DNA from: Pseudomonas sp. G2-4
GTDB taxonomy: Bacteria > Pseudomonadota > Gammaproteobacteria > Pseudomonadales > Pseudomonadaceae
Reading direction: 5' to 3'
NCBI RefSeq assembly: GCF_030064125.1
Contig: NZ_CP125957.1
Span: 248,001-312,000 of the forward strand
Length of the DNA stretch: 64,000 bases
A program made the translations under genes and the position numbers. Below the pieces are notes generated by a model, which saw nothing but the letters and a program-made list of their open reading frames with translations, was not told where the DNA came from and ran no database searches. Shown one piece after another: positions 44,823 to 54,936 of the stretch. Each line of letters begins with the position of its first letter. Within the stretch, counting starts at the first letter, position 1.

Positions 44823-45152
44823 TCAATCGACCACGAACAAGGTCGCACCCAGCGACGTTGAAGAACGATGAGGCTCGGCCTGGTCGGCCACTTGATAACT
44901 CATGCCAGGCTTGAGCACGAACTGCCGCCCGTCCTCCAGCTCAGTGTTCAACTCACCCTTCAGGCAAAACAGAATGTGCCCCTTGGTGCACCAGTGATCG
45001 GCAAGATACCCCGCCGTGTATTCCACCATCCGGACCCGGATGTTCCCGAACTGCCGGGTGCGCCAATAGGCGGTTCCGGTGACGCCTTTGTGTTCGGTAG
45101 GTTCGATGGTTGACCAATCGGTGGTGCCAAAGGGGATGCCGGTGATGTCCAT
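44823..45152 (-). CDS. Cupin-fold protein of the DHCW-motif family
   Basis: 109 residues. Cupin strands with the family motif here read as ADHWCTKGHILFCLKGE (His, Trp, Cys then GH), followed by ELEDGRQFVLKPGMSYQV. Metal binding by the two His and Cys is possible. The ATG at 45152 is chosen over an upstream start because the extra residues do not fit the family. Function unknown. Confidence 0.75.
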   Translation of the reverse strand: MDITGIPFGTTDWSTIEPTEHKGVTGTAYWRTRQFGNIRVRMVEYTAGYLADHWCTKGHILFCLKGELNTELEDGRQFVLKPGMSYQVADQAEPHRSSTSLGATLFVVD

Positions 45153-45300
45153 GTCGACTCGTCTGTCGGGGGATGGACGAATGTAGCCGAGTCGGTGGGG
45201 CGGAGGGAAGAGCACGACTTGATGAGCTATCCAGCCCTCGCTATTGGCGTTCTGCTTGCGAAGGCATCTCTACGGACAGGGTGCAAAAAACCCAGCCAAT

Positions 45301-45336
45301 AAAAAAACCCCGATCAATTTCTTGATCGGGGTTTTC
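45301..45336. terminator. Bidirectional terminator of the tRNA-Phe gene
   Basis: CCCCGATCAA-TTTC-TTGATCGGGG (perfect 10-bp stem) with A6 on one side and TTTT on the other. Confidence 0.9.
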
Positions 45337-45342
45337 GGTATT

Positions 45343-45418
45343 TTGGTGCCCAGAGACGGAATCGAACCGCCGACACGGGGATTTTCAATCCCCTGCTCTA
45401 CCGACTGAGCTATCTGGG
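45343..45418 (-). tRNA. tRNA-Phe (anticodon GAA)
   Basis: 76 nt on the minus strand. Acceptor stem GCCCAGA/TCTGGGC, anticodon arm GGGAT-TGAAAAT-CCC region with anticodon GAA, T-arm GGTTCGATTCC, encoded CCA. A perfect terminator follows. Confidence 0.95.
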
Positions 45419-45521
45419 CAACGGGGCGCATTAAACGGGTTTTTCAGGGGGTCGTCAAGCACGTTTTCAAAAAATATTTAATTATTACCGTCGCTTACGA
45501 TCCGCCCCGGTTCTGAGCGGC

Positions 45522-45794
45522 TTATTCGGACGGCGGCACGTAGCCTTCGGCCTTGGCGTATTCTTCGCCGGAAAAGAACTTGTCCATCTCGCCTTGAAGG
45601 TATTTGCGGTCTTCGGCGTTCATCATGTTCAGGCGTTTTTCGTTGATCAGCAGGGTCTGGTGTTTTTGCCAGTCGCCCCAGGCCTTGGCCGAGACGTTGT
45701 CGTAGATATCCTGGCCTTTGGCGCCCGGAAATGGCGCGCGCTCCAGGCCTTCGAGTTCTTCTTTGTACTTGCGGCACATGATGATGCGGGTCAT
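45522..45794 (-). CDS. yggX: Fe(II)-trafficking protein YggX
   Basis: 90 residues, the family length. Contains the conserved N-terminal Cys ([20 protein letters not shown]), [20 protein letters not shown] and [14 protein letters not shown]. It protects iron-sulfur clusters and aids iron handling in oxidative stress. The start overlaps the mutY stop (ATGA), pairing it with a DNA-repair Fe-S enzyme. Confidence 0.96.
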   Translation of the reverse strand: MTRIIMCRKYKEELEGLERAPFPGAKGQDIYDNVSAKAWGDWQKHQTLLINEKRLNMMNAEDRKYLQGEMDKFFSGEEYAKAEGYVPPSE

Positions 45795-46858
45795 GACGAC
45801 TCTCCTGCGTTCAATACGGCGGCCGCGCGTTCGAGCAAGGTTTTGACCGGGGCGGCAAGGCCCAGGCGCGGCGGGGTGGCGAGGTTATACCAGAGCCAGT
45901 CGGCCTCGGCCACGTGATGGCCGGTTTCCCGGACCCGGACCAGCCAGGGTTCGATCGCCAACTGGAAGTGGCTGAAGGTGTGCACCAGGCTTGGCATTTC
46001 CTGTTGCTTGCCCAATTCCAGCGAGTGTTGCAACGCCAAGTGCTGCAAGTCGTCGAGGTCGTCGAGTTCCGGCAGGCTCCACAGGCCGCCCCACAGGCCG
46101 ACGGATGGGCGACGGTAAAGCAGAATCGCGCCTTCGTGGTTGGCCAGCATCGGCATCAGGGTGCGTTTTTTCGGCACTTCCTTGCGTGGCTTGGGGATCG
46201 GATAGCGCGTCTCCAGGCCCAGCATGTGGGCTTCGCAGCCTTTTTTCAGTGGGCAAAGCAGGCAGCTGGGCTTGCTGCGGGTGCAGAGCGTGGCGCCCAG
46301 GTCCATCATCGCCTGGGTGTAGGCGTTGACCCGGTCCTGGGGCGTGAAGCGCTCGGCGGTGGCCCATAGCTGTTTCGCCACCTTGGGTTCGCCCGGATAG
46401 CCCTCCTGGGCGGTGAAGCGCGCCAGCACGCGCTTGACGTTGCCATCGAGGATCGGCGCCCGCAGGCCCATGCTGATGCTGGCGATGGCGCCAGCGGTGG
46501 ACAGGCCGATTCCCGGCAGTTCGGTGAGCTTTTCCACGTCGCGGGGGAACTCACCGTCGTACTGGTCGACGACAATTTTCGCGGTCTTCTGCAGGTTGCG
46601 AGCGCGGGTGTAGTAGCCCAATCCGGTCCACAGGTGCAGCACTTCGTCCTCTGGCGCCGCGGCCAAGGCTTCCACCGTAGGCAGCGAGGCCATGAACCGG
46701 TCGAAGTAATTGAGCACGGTGCTGACCTGGGTCTGCTGCAACATGATTTCCGAGACCCACACCCGATATGGGGTGATGTCCTGTTGCCAGGGCAAATCGT
46801 GGCGCCCGTGGCGGTCGAACCAATCCAGTACGGCGGTGGAAAACTGCTCGGCTGTCAT
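45791..46858 (-). CDS. mutY: A/G-specific adenine DNA glycosylase MutY
   Basis: 355 residues. Removes adenine mispaired with 8-oxoguanine or guanine. Seen: [11 protein letters not shown] with the catalytic Glu, helix-hairpin-helix [15 protein letters not shown], catalytic Asp in [10 protein letters not shown], and a [4Fe-4S] site C-x6-C-x2-C-x5-C in [18 protein letters not shown]. The C-terminal NUDIX-like domain recognises 8-oxoG. Its start overlaps the asmA stop (ATGA). Confidence 0.97.
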   Translation of the reverse strand: MTAEQFSTAVLDWFDRHGRHDLPWQQDITPYRVWVSEIMLQQTQVSTVLNYFDRFMASLPTVEALAAAPEDEVLHLWTGLGYYTRARNLQKTAKIVVDQYDGEFPRDVEKLTELPGIGLSTAGAIASISMGLRAPILDGNVKRVLARFTAQEGYPGEPKVAKQLWATAERFTPQDRVNAYTQAMMDLGATLCTRSKPSCLLCPLKKGCEAHMLGLETRYPIPKPRKEVPKKRTLMPMLANHEGAILLYRRPSVGLWGGLWSLPELDDLDDLQHLALQHSLELGKQQEMPSLVHTFSHFQLAIEPWLVRVRETGHHVAEADWLWYNLATPPRLGLAAPVKTLLERAAAVLNAGESS

Positions 46859-49080
46859 CGCTTGAACAGTCCCTTGAGCGCGTTTTTCAGTTCGGGACTG
46901 ACCTTGTCGCCCAGCTTCTCGTCGATCTTGTCACCGAGGCGGTCGCCGGCCAGCTTCGCCGCCACCTTGCCCAGCCCCTCGTTGTCCAGTCGGCAGGCCT
47001 TGGCACCCAGCTCCAGCGGCCCGCGGCAGCGCAACGGCCATTCGACGTCGACGTAGCGTTCGTTGACCTGGCAGGCCGGGTCGGGCATGTCGCTCTTGTC
47101 GCCTTCGACGATGATGCCGACGCGGTAGTCCATGCCCAGCACCCGCAGGTCGATATCGCCATTGCCGTTGACGGTCATGCCGGGGATGCGGACTTTCAGG
47201 TCCGGGTTGCTGGCCACGCCATTATGGAAGGTGAGGTTGCCGTTGAGTTGTTGGAACGGTGTGTCCTTGCCCCGCGGTTCGCCACTGAGGGTTTCACGAT
47301 TCAGGGTGGCGATGGCTTTGCACAGTTGCTGTTCGAGGTTGGCATTGAGCAGCATGCCATCGTTGATGACGAACCCGGCGTTGCCGTTGAGGCTATCGAT
47401 CAGGGCCTTCTGGCTGTTGCCGCTGGCGGTCACGGCGCTGTTGAGGGTCACCAGGCCTTTGACCGGCGGATTCTTGCCTTGGCTTTCGATGATTTTTTCG
47501 GCCGGCACCCGGTTGACGCGGGTTTGCAGGCTCAACTGCGGCGTGGGCTGGCGTACGTCCAGCGTGCCTTTGGCTTCGAAATTGCCGTTGTAGAGATCGC
47601 CTCGCAGGTTTTCCAGGGTCAACAGGCCGCCCTGGCCGGTTGCCTTGAGGGCGGCATTCTGAATAGGCAGTTTATCGAGGGTCAGTTGGCCAAAGGTCAA
47701 GTCGGCATCGAGGTCCAGTTTGCTCAGGCGCTCCGCCGGAAACAGCCGGTCGTTGCTCCAGGCCCCCTGGGTCGGGGAGCTCGGTAGCGGGGTGCTGCCA
47801 GCACCGGCCATGGCGCTGGCTTCGGTGTTGCTGACCTCGGCCTCACGAGCCGCCTTGCTGCTGTCGGCTTCAGCGGATTTTGGCGGCAGGTAGCGGTCAA
47901 CGTTGAACGTGTCGGCCTTGAGTTGCACCCGCAGGGATTGCTTGGCGAAGTCTTCCACGACGATACGACCGCTAAAGTTGCTGTCGTCGACTTTCAGGTT
48001 GATGTCATTGAACGCGGCGCTGGTCGGTGAGCCGGCAATGTGGCTGACCAGTTCGACCTTGCTCAGACTGCCTTCGGCCATGGCCGGCAGTTTCTGGCCG
48101 ATGCTGTCGACAAAGTTTGCCAGGTCAAACTGGGCGATCGACAGGCCGCCATTCAATTGCGGTGTTTTGTCGAGGTCGTTGACCTTCAGTTCGCCCAAGG
48201 CACGCAGTTGGTTGAGGGACAGCTTGATGCCGGTCCATTCGGCGACGTTTGCGGCCTTGTCCAGGGACAACTGGCCTTGAGCTGCGAAGTTCAGGCTCTT
48301 GCCCTGCAAGGGGTCGCCCGTGGCCTCGCCGGACAGCTTCAGGTCTTCGAACTTGTAGCGCTGCAAGGCGCGTTCAAAGCGTAGCTCGCCAGTGACTTCG
48401 GTGCGCACGCGCACGGCCGGCTGGTTGCTGGACAGGAAGGCGGTGAGGGTGACCGGGATGTTGGTGGAGTCGTGGACCGGGCCAGTGCTCAATTGGATGC
48501 TTTCAGCGGTGAACAGCTTGCCGGTCTGCTCGTCGGTGTATTCGACCCGGGCGTTGTTCACGGTCAGGCTGTCGATGTCCAGGCGAGTGGGCTGGGCCGG
48601 CTTCTCTGCCGGGGCGCTGGCGGGCGGGGCAGGCTGTTCGGCCGGGGCCGGAGCATTCGCCGTCGTTGCGGAGGCGGGCGCCTTGCCGATGTCCTCCCAA
48701 TTGCCGTGGCCATTCTTGTCACGATTGAGTCGCAGGTTCAGGCCTTCGACCCGAACGTCGCTCATCTGCACTTCCCGGCGCAGTAAGGGTATTACCCGCA
48801 CCGACAGGCCGAGCATCTGCAGGTCGGCGAAAGGTTGTGTCGGGTTGGTCAGTGTGGCGACGCTGGCGTCATGCAACTCCAGACCCAACCATGGAAACAG
48901 GCTCCAGCCTATGTCGCCATTGAGGGTCAGCTCAATGTGGGCCTTGTCGCGGGCTATCTGGCGGATCTCTTCCTTATAGTCGTTGGGATCGAAGAGGTGG
49001 GTCAGGGCAAAAGCCAGGGCCACAATGATCAGCAACAGCCCGAGAAGTACCAGACCCAGGATTTTGCCGAACGCTTTCAT
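46855..49080 (-). CDS. asmA: AsmA-family outer-membrane-assembly protein
   Basis: 741 residues. An N-terminal membrane anchor (KILGLVLLGLLLIIVALAFA), DPNDYKEEI start block, then large beta-rich domains typical of AsmA/TamB-like proteins and a low-complexity Ala/Pro linker (about 140-175). The family helps glycerophospholipid flow to the outer membrane. The ATG at 49080 has AAGGA at a suitable distance. First gene of the asmA-mutY-yggX run. Confidence 0.9.
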   Translation of the reverse strand: MKAFGKILGLVLLGLLLIIVALAFALTHLFDPNDYKEEIRQIARDKAHIELTLNGDIGWSLFPWLGLELHDASVATLTNPTQPFADLQMLGLSVRVIPLLRREVQMSDVRVEGLNLRLNRDKNGHGNWEDIGKAPASATTANAPAPAEQPAPPASAPAEKPAQPTRLDIDSLTVNNARVEYTDEQTGKLFTAESIQLSTGPVHDSTNIPVTLTAFLSSNQPAVRVRTEVTGELRFERALQRYKFEDLKLSGEATGDPLQGKSLNFAAQGQLSLDKAANVAEWTGIKLSLNQLRALGELKVNDLDKTPQLNGGLSIAQFDLANFVDSIGQKLPAMAEGSLSKVELVSHIAGSPTSAAFNDINLKVDDSNFSGRIVVEDFAKQSLRVQLKADTFNVDRYLPPKSAEADSSKAAREAEVSNTEASAMAGAGSTPLPSSPTQGAWSNDRLFPAERLSKLDLDADLTFGQLTLDKLPIQNAALKATGQGGLLTLENLRGDLYNGNFEAKGTLDVRQPTPQLSLQTRVNRVPAEKIIESQGKNPPVKGLVTLNSAVTASGNSQKALIDSLNGNAGFVINDGMLLNANLEQQLCKAIATLNRETLSGEPRGKDTPFQQLNGNLTFHNGVASNPDLKVRIPGMTVNGNGDIDLRVLGMDYRVGIIVEGDKSDMPDPACQVNERYVDVEWPLRCRGPLELGAKACRLDNEGLGKVAAKLAGDRLGDKIDEKLGDKVSPELKNALKGLFKR

Positions 49081-49207
49081 GGGCGAGTCCTTGTAGGTTG
49101 AGTTCAAAATTTAGCCTGGGAGTATAACGCCCTGAATTGGTGGCGCGTTGGGTGATCGTTCTTCGTTCCCTCGCAGGCAGGCCACAGGGGTTTGTGTTTG
49201 GCTTTAA

Positions 49208-49615
49208 CTAGCATTCATCCAGCGGCAATTTCAGTTTGGCCGCCAGCGCCTGGGCTTCCAGATGCCCGGGCGGTGCCAACAGACGTAGCTCTGCACCGTT
49301 TTCCTCGGCGGTTCTGCGCGCTTCACTCGCCAGCCGTTCAGCCACGCCACGCCGGCGGGTAATATTTCGTACGCACATTTGAGACAAGTGCCAGACGTTC
49401 TGGTGCCGTTGCAGGCGTGCGGCGCCGAGTAGCCGGTCATTGAAGCGGGCTGCGATCAATGAGCCGTCTTCCAGGCAGCTTTGTACAAGTTGTGCGGCAT
49501 CGTCAAAGGGCCCGAACAGCCAGGCCGGGGCATCTCGGTAGATCTTGTGCAGGTCCTGCTGGTCCTGCTGGTCCTGGCAGGTGGCGTCGTTCAGGTGCTC
49601 GACAACAATGGGCAT
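49208..49615 (-). CDS. Acetyl-CoA-sensing PanM/PanZ-family GNAT
   Basis: 135 residues. A compact GNAT fold: LHKIYRDAPAWLFGPFD, VRNITRRRGVAERLASEA (acetyl-CoA loop) and LAPPGHLEAQALAAKL. PanM/PanZ triggers maturation of aspartate decarboxylase PanD. The N-terminal CQDQQDQQDL is encoded by a 9-bp tandem repeat, suggesting a slippage-made extension. Family assignment is moderate. Confidence 0.7.
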   Translation of the reverse strand: MPIVVEHLNDATCQDQQDQQDLHKIYRDAPAWLFGPFDDAAQLVQSCLEDGSLIAARFNDRLLGAARLQRHQNVWHLSQMCVRNITRRRGVAERLASEARRTAEENGAELRLLAPPGHLEAQALAAKLKLPLDEC

Positions 49616-49877
49616 ACAAATTCCTGAAAAATAATCGGTTCATGCCCTACAGAAAGTGAGCAATGGCGCGATAAGACAAATGACACGAAAAAGGTGATAT
49701 CACTTTGATTCTTCTGTCACGATCAAATGGTAACCTTTGCTTGTTCGCCCGTCCTTATGCGGCGTAATGTCGCACCAAGATGGAGCTTCACCACAAAATA
49801 CAGCCAAGCCTGCGTGCAATGAAGGCTGAGGGTGATGCGTGGCTGGCGAACCATTCTAACAACTGGGGGATACACAA

Positions 49878-51539
49878 ATGAGCACGAGCATCACGGCGGA
49901 CGGCATCGCCGATCAGCCTGCGTTCCTCTCCAAGGAACGCATTATCGCCAAGCCCGGCTTCAACCGGTGGCTGGTTCCACCGGCCGCGCTGGCCATTCAC
50001 CTGTGCATCGGCATGGCCTATGGCTTCTCAGTATTCTGGTTGCCACTGTCCAAAGCCTTGGGTGTCACCAAGGCCGTGGCCTGCGCACCGGACATGAGCT
50101 TCATCTCGCAAGTCTTTTCGTCCCAATGTGACTGGCCGATCTCGATGCTCGGCTGGATCTACACTCTGTTCTTCATCTTCCTGGGTTGCTCGGCAGCCAT
50201 CTGGGGCGGCTGGCTGGAGCACGCCGGGCCGCGCAAGGCCGGTGTTGTATCGGCATTGTGCTGGTGCGGTGGCCTGCTGATTTCAGCGCTGGGTATCTAT
50301 ACCCACCAGATCTGGCTCATGTGGGTCGGTTCTGGCGTCATCGGCGGTATCGGCCTGGGCCTGGGCTACATCTCCCCGGTGTCGACCCTGATCAAGTGGT
50401 TCCCGGACAAGCGGGGCATGGCCACCGGCATGGCGATCATGGGCTTCGGTGGTGGCGCGATGGTAGGTGCCCCGTTGGCGGCAGCGCTGATGAGCAATTT
50501 CTCTTCGCCGACTGAAGTCGGTGTATGGCAAAGCTTCCTGGTCATGGCTGCGATCTACTTCGTATTCATGATCGGTGGCGCCCTGTCCTACCGTGTTCCG
50601 CCGACCGGCTGGAAGCCTGAGGGCTGGACCCCGGCACCGAAGAAAGCCGCGAACGCGATGATTACTCATCGCCATGTTCACGTGAGCGTAGCCTGGAAAA
50701 CCCCGCAGTTCCGTCTGGTATGGCTGGTGCTGTGCCTGAACGTATCGGCTGGTATCGGTATCCTGGGCATGGCTTCGCCACTGTTGCAGGAAGTGTTCGG
50801 CGGCAAATTGCTCGGCACCGACCTGGCCTTCGGTCAGTTGGATGCCATGCAGTTGGGTCAAATTGCTGCCATCGCGGCCGGTTTCACCGGTCTGCTGAGC
50901 CTGTTCAACATTGGTGGTCGGTTCTTCTGGGCATCCTGCTCGGATTACCTGGGCCGTAAAAACACCTATTTCGTGTTCTTCGCCTTGGGCTTTGCCCTGT
51001 ACGCGCTGATCCCGAACCTGGGCCATCTGGGCAGCGTCGCGCTGTTCGTGGCGGCGTTCTGCATCATCCTGTCGATGTACGGCGGCGGTTTCGCCACCGT
51101 GCCGGCCTATCTGGCGGACCTGTTCGGTACGCAAATGGTTGGCGCGATCCACGGTCGTCTGCTGACCGCTTGGGCCGCGGCGGGCGTACTGGGTCCGGTA
51201 CTGGTGAACTACCTGCGTGAATATCAGCTGAGCATCGGCGTTGAACGTGCCGCGGCCTACGACATCACCTTGTACATCCTTGCTGGCCTGCTGGTACTGG
51301 GCTTCCTGTGCAACCTGATGGTCCGCCCGGTCGCCGACAAGTACTTCATGACCGACGCCGAGCTGGCTGCCGAACAGGCGCTGGGCCATGACAAAGGCGC
51401 CGACAGCACCACTTCGCTGGAGTGGAAAGCCGCGCCGGGCACCAAGCCGCTGGCGATCGCCGCCTGGCTGGTGGTGGGCATTCCGTTGGCGTGGGGCGTG
51501 TGGGTCACCCTGCAGAAGACGGCGGTGTTGTTCCAGTAA
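49878..51539 (+). CDS. OFA-family (oxalate/formate antiporter-like) MFS transporter
   Basis: 553 residues, about 12 membrane segments with a 30-residue extension at the N-terminus and another at the C-terminus. Family blocks: WLVPPAALAIHLCIGMAYGF, SQCDWPISMLGWIYTLFFIF, GLGLGYISPVSTLIKWFPDK (characteristic of OFA carriers) and SVALFVAAFCIILSMYGGGF. It probably exchanges a carboxylate. Isolated gene; a REPIN follows. Confidence 0.85.
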   Translation: MSTSITADGIADQPAFLSKERIIAKPGFNRWLVPPAALAIHLCIGMAYGFSVFWLPLSKALGVTKAVACAPDMSFISQVFSSQCDWPISMLGWIYTLFFIFLGCSAAIWGGWLEHAGPRKAGVVSALCWCGGLLISALGIYTHQIWLMWVGSGVIGGIGLGLGYISPVSTLIKWFPDKRGMATGMAIMGFGGGAMVGAPLAAALMSNFSSPTEVGVWQSFLVMAAIYFVFMIGGALSYRVPPTGWKPEGWTPAPKKAANAMITHRHVHVSVAWKTPQFRLVWLVLCLNVSAGIGILGMASPLLQEVFGGKLLGTDLAFGQLDAMQLGQIAAIAAGFTGLLSLFNIGGRFFWASCSDYLGRKNTYFVFFALGFALYALIPNLGHLGSVALFVAAFCIILSMYGGGFATVPAYLADLFGTQMVGAIHGRLLTAWAAAGVLGPVLVNYLREYQLSIGVERAAAYDITLYILAGLLVLGFLCNLMVRPVADKYFMTDAELAAEQALGHDKGADSTTSLEWKAAPGTKPLAIAAWLVVGIPLAWGVWVTLQKTAVLFQ

Positions 51540-51585
51540 GCAATAAACGAGGCTAGCCCGGAGCGATGGGTTTCGGGCAAACCCT

Positions 51586-51671
51586 GTGGGAGCGAGCTTG
51601 CTCGCGATGAGGGAGGTCAGTCGACAGAGTGTTGTCTGACCCACCGCTATCGCGAGCAAGCTCGCTCCCAC
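51586..51671. repeat. REPIN (paired REP repeats)
   Basis: GTGGGAGCGAGCTTGCTCGCGATG and its inverted partner ATCGCGAGCAAGCTCGCTCCCAC face each other over about 38 nt. Confidence 0.9.
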
Positions 51672-51783
51672 ATTTGTTTCAGGTGTGGCAAAAAACTTGT
51701 ATGGACATGTCTATCGCCGACAGCGCGGGGAACAACCCGTCAGGGATATCACCTCCCGTGTTTCTGTTTGCCGCTCGCGCCCC

Positions 51784-51789
51784 TATAAT
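51784..51789 (+). promoter_or_regulatory. -10-like box ahead of hisB
   Basis: A perfect TATAAT, 38 nt before the hisB start. No clear -35 at the proper distance. Confidence 0.3.
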
Positions 51790-51827
51790 GGCTGCCTTTT
51801 TCGCCCAATGATTTTGCGGAGCTGGTG

Positions 51828-52421
51828 ATGGCCGAACGTAAGGCGTCTGTCGAGCGCGACACTCTGGAAACCCAGATCAAAGCCTCGATCAACCTGGATG
51901 GCACCGGAAAGGCCCGGTTTGATATCGGCGTGCCTTTTCTTGAGCACATGCTGGACCAGATCGCCCGTCACGGGCTGATCGACCTGGACATCGTCAGCAA
52001 GGGCGATTTGCATATCGACGACCACCACACGGTGGAAGATGTCGGTATCACCTTGGGGCAGGCCTTCACCAAAGCCATCGGCGACAAAAAAGGCATCCGT
52101 CGCTACGGCCATGCCTACGTGCCGCTCGATGAGGCGCTGTCGCGCGTGGTCATCGACTTCTCTGGTCGTCCGGGCCTGCAGATGCATGTGCCGTACACCC
52201 GCGCCACCGTCGGCGGCTTTGACGTTGATCTGTTCCAGGAATTCTTCCAGGGCTTCGTCAATCACGCCAACGTGACCCTGCACATCGACAATCTGCGCGG
52301 GCACAACACCCACCACCAGATCGAAACCGTGTTCAAGGCGTTCGGCCGCGCGCTGCGCATGGCCGTGGAGCTTGATGACCGCATGGCCGGGCAAATGCCT
52401 TCGACCAAGGGCGTCCTGTAA
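51828..52421 (+). CDS. hisB: Imidazoleglycerol-phosphate dehydratase HisB
   Basis: 197 residues, single-function form without a phosphatase domain. Metal-binding histidine clusters: [34 protein letters not shown] and HNTHHQIE. Step 7 of histidine synthesis. The ATG at 51828 has GCGGAG upstream; an in-frame GTG 3 nt earlier is less likely. The stop overlaps the hisH ATG (TAATG). Confidence 0.97.
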   Translation: MAERKASVERDTLETQIKASINLDGTGKARFDIGVPFLEHMLDQIARHGLIDLDIVSKGDLHIDDHHTVEDVGITLGQAFTKAIGDKKGIRRYGHAYVPLDEALSRVVIDFSGRPGLQMHVPYTRATVGGFDVDLFQEFFQGFVNHANVTLHIDNLRGHNTHHQIETVFKAFGRALRMAVELDDRMAGQMPSTKGVL

Positions 52422-53059
52422 TGCAGACGGTCGCGGTGATCGACTACGGCATGGGCAACCTGCACTCGGTGGCCAAGGCCCTCGAGCACGTGGGTGCCGG
52501 CAAGGTGCTGATTACCAGCGATGCCGACGTGATTCGCGAAGCTGACCGGGTGGTATTCCCCGGCGTCGGCGCGATTCGCGACTGCATGGCCGAGATTCGT
52601 CGCCTGGGCTTCGATTCGCTGGTGCATGAAGTCAGCCAGGACCGTCCTTTCCTCGGCATCTGCGTGGGCATGCAAGCCTTGCTCGAACGCAGCGAAGAGA
52701 ACGACGGCGTCGATTGCATCTCCATGTTCCCAGGCCAGGTGAAGTTTTTCGGCAAGGGCCTGCATGAAGATGGCGAGCACCTGAAAGTCCCGCACATGGG
52801 CTGGAATGAAGTGAGGCAGACGGTGGATCATCCGCTGTGGCACAACATCCCGGACCTGGCGCGCTTCTATTTCGTGCACAGCTACTACATCGCGGCCGGC
52901 AATGCGCGGCAGGTGGTGGGCAGCGGTCACTATGGCGTCGATTTCGCCGCGGCCCTGGCCGACGGTTCGCGATTCGCCGTGCAATTCCACCCCGAGAAGA
53001 GCCACACCCATGGCCTGCAGTTGCTGCAGAACTTCGCGGCGTGGGACGGTCGCTGGTAA
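52421..53059 (+). CDS. hisH: Imidazole glycerol phosphate synthase glutaminase subunit HisH
   Basis: 212 residues. Class I glutamine amidotransferase: nucleophile Cys in FLGICVGMQ, His/Glu in VQFHPEKSH. It passes ammonia to HisF. Coupled to hisB and to the DUF2164 gene by TAATG overlaps. Confidence 0.97.
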   Translation: MQTVAVIDYGMGNLHSVAKALEHVGAGKVLITSDADVIREADRVVFPGVGAIRDCMAEIRRLGFDSLVHEVSQDRPFLGICVGMQALLERSEENDGVDCISMFPGQVKFFGKGLHEDGEHLKVPHMGWNEVRQTVDHPLWHNIPDLARFYFVHSYYIAAGNARQVVGSGHYGVDFAAALADGSRFAVQFHPEKSHTHGLQLLQNFAAWDGRW

Positions 53060-53313
53060 TGGCGCGCAAGAAACCGCCGATCCTCACCCTCACTCCCGAA
53101 CAGGAGAGTGAAGCGAACCGCAAGATCCAGCGGTTCATGGAGGAGCGTTTCGAGCTGGACCTGGGTTCGTTCGAAGCGGCGGAAATTCTTGACCTGTTTA
53201 CCCGTGAAATTGCGCCGCACTATTACAACAGGGCGATTTTCGATGTGCAGACGCACCTTAAAGAAAGGTTCGAAAGCATTGAAAGCGACTTGTGGGCGCT
53301 CGAGAAAAACTGA
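53059..53313 (+). CDS. DUF2164 protein
   Basis: 84 residues. DUF2164 pattern (ILTLTPEQESEANRKIQRF, then ELDLGSFEAAEILDLF and IAPHYYNRAIFDVQTHLKER). The function is unknown, but it sits between hisH and hisA and overlaps hisH by TAATG, so it is co-expressed with histidine genes. Confidence 0.9.
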   Translation: MARKKPPILTLTPEQESEANRKIQRFMEERFELDLGSFEAAEILDLFTREIAPHYYNRAIFDVQTHLKERFESIESDLWALEKN

Positions 53314-53355
53314 TTTTCGAGCCAAGCTGAATATTCGTCTTTGAAGGTTTTTCAG

Positions 53356-54093
53356 ATGCTGATTATCCCCGCTATCGATCTCAAGGACGGCGCTTGCGTA
53401 CGTCTGCGTCAAGGCCGGATGGAAGATTCCACGGTGTTCTCCGATGACCCGGTGAGCATGGCTGCCAAGTGGGTGGAAGGCGGCTGCCGTCGCCTGCATC
53501 TGGTTGACCTCAATGGCGCCTTCGAAGGGCAACCGGTCAACGGTGAAGTGGTCACGGCCATCGCCAAGCGCTATCCGCACCTGCCGATCCAGATCGGCGG
53601 CGGCATTCGTTCGCTGGAAACCATCGAACACTACGTCAAAGCTGGCGTGAGCTACGTGATCATCGGCACCAAAGCCGTCAAGGACCCTGGGTTCGTCGCC
53701 GAAGCCTGCCGCGCCTTCCCGGGCAAGGTCATCGTTGGCCTGGACGCCAAGGACGGTTTCGTCGCCACCGACGGCTGGGCTGAAGTCAGCACCGTGCAGG
53801 TGATCGACCTGGCCAAGCGTTTCGAAGCCGATGGGGTGTCTGCCATCGTCTACACCGACATCGCCAAAGACGGCATGATGCAGGGCTGCAACGTCCCGTT
53901 CACCGCCGCCCTGGCCGCCGCCACGAAGATTCCGGTCATCGCCTCCGGCGGTATCCACAACCTGGGCGACATCAAGGCGCTGCTCGACGCGAGGGCGCCA
54001 GGCATCATCGGGGCGATCACTGGTCGCGCGATCTACGAAGGTACTCTGGACGTCGCCGAGGCCCAGGCCTTTTGCGATTCCTACAAAGGCTGA
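53356..54093 (+). CDS. hisA: ProFAR isomerase HisA
   Basis: 245 residues, TIM barrel. Catalytic Asp8 in IPAIDLKDG and the second Asp in [14 protein letters not shown] (about residue 130). Phosphate loops GGIRSLE and SGGIHNLGD. The ATG at 53356 is preferred to the one 15 nt upstream because it places Asp8 correctly. Confidence 0.97.
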   Translation: MLIIPAIDLKDGACVRLRQGRMEDSTVFSDDPVSMAAKWVEGGCRRLHLVDLNGAFEGQPVNGEVVTAIAKRYPHLPIQIGGGIRSLETIEHYVKAGVSYVIIGTKAVKDPGFVAEACRAFPGKVIVGLDAKDGFVATDGWAEVSTVQVIDLAKRFEADGVSAIVYTDIAKDGMMQGCNVPFTAALAAATKIPVIASGGIHNLGDIKALLDARAPGIIGAITGRAIYEGTLDVAEAQAFCDSYKG

Positions 54094-54102
54094 GGACTCA
54101 CC

Positions 54103-54873
54103 ATGGCGCTGGCCAAACGCATCATCCCTTGCCTGGACGTGGACAACGGCCGGGTGGTCAAGGGCGTGAAGTTCGAGAACATCCGTGACGCCGGCGACCC
54201 GGTGGAAATCGCCCGCCGCTACGACGAACAGGGTGCGGACGAGATCACCTTCCTCGACATCACGGCCAGCGTCGACGGCCGCGATACCACGTTGCATACC
54301 GTCGAGCGCATGGCCAGCCAGGTGTTCATCCCGCTGACCGTGGGTGGTGGCGTGCGCACTGTGCAGGACATCCGCAACCTGCTCAATGCCGGTGCGGACA
54401 AGGTGTCCATCAACACCGCGGCGGTGTTCAACCCCGAATTCGTCGGCGAAGCGGCCCAGCACTTCGGCTCGCAATGCATTGTCGTCGCCATCGATGCCAA
54501 GAAGGTCTCCGGCCCTGGCGAAACCCCGCGTTGGGAAATCTTCACCCACGGTGGCCGCAAGCCCACGGGCCTCGACGCCGTTGAATGGGCGAAAAAAATG
54601 GAAGGCCTGGGGGCCGGTGAAATCCTGCTGACCAGCATGGACCAGGACGGCATGAAAAACGGTTTCGACCTGGGCGTCACTCGCGCCATCAGCGATGCCC
54701 TGGGCATCCCGGTCATCGCTTCCGGTGGTGTCGGCAACCTGCAGCATCTGGCCGACGGTATTATCGAAGGCCACGCCAGCGCGGTATTGGCGGCGAGCAT
54801 CTTCCACTTCGGTGAGTACACCGTGCCGGAAGCCAAGGCCTACATGGCGCATCGCGGTATCTGCATTCGCTGA
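54103..54873 (+). CDS. hisF: Imidazole glycerol phosphate synthase cyclase subunit HisF
   Basis: 256 residues, TIM barrel. Catalytic Asp11 in [15 protein letters not shown] and Asp130 equivalent in [13 protein letters not shown]. With HisH it makes IGP and AICAR. Nine nucleotides after hisA. Confidence 0.97.
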   Translation: MALAKRIIPCLDVDNGRVVKGVKFENIRDAGDPVEIARRYDEQGADEITFLDITASVDGRDTTLHTVERMASQVFIPLTVGGGVRTVQDIRNLLNAGADKVSINTAAVFNPEFVGEAAQHFGSQCIVVAIDAKKVSGPGETPRWEIFTHGGRKPTGLDAVEWAKKMEGLGAGEILLTSMDQDGMKNGFDLGVTRAISDALGIPVIASGGVGNLQHLADGIIEGHASAVLAASIFHFGEYTVPEAKAYMAHRGICIR

Positions 54874-54936
54874 TCGCTGGACACCATGGCGGGCCCAAGG
54901 CACTCTTGGGCACACCATGGATTGCGGTAGCCCGAC

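Noticed and set aside
50283..51671. A 462-codon minus-strand frame opposite the OFA transporter
   Set aside because: Reads across the REPIN and has a composition typical of GC-rich antisense frames.
52930..54918. A 662-codon open frame on the minus strand opposite hisH-DUF2164-hisA-hisF
   Set aside because: It is the antisense reading of four clear histidine-operon genes in a high-GC region; no domain and no RBS.
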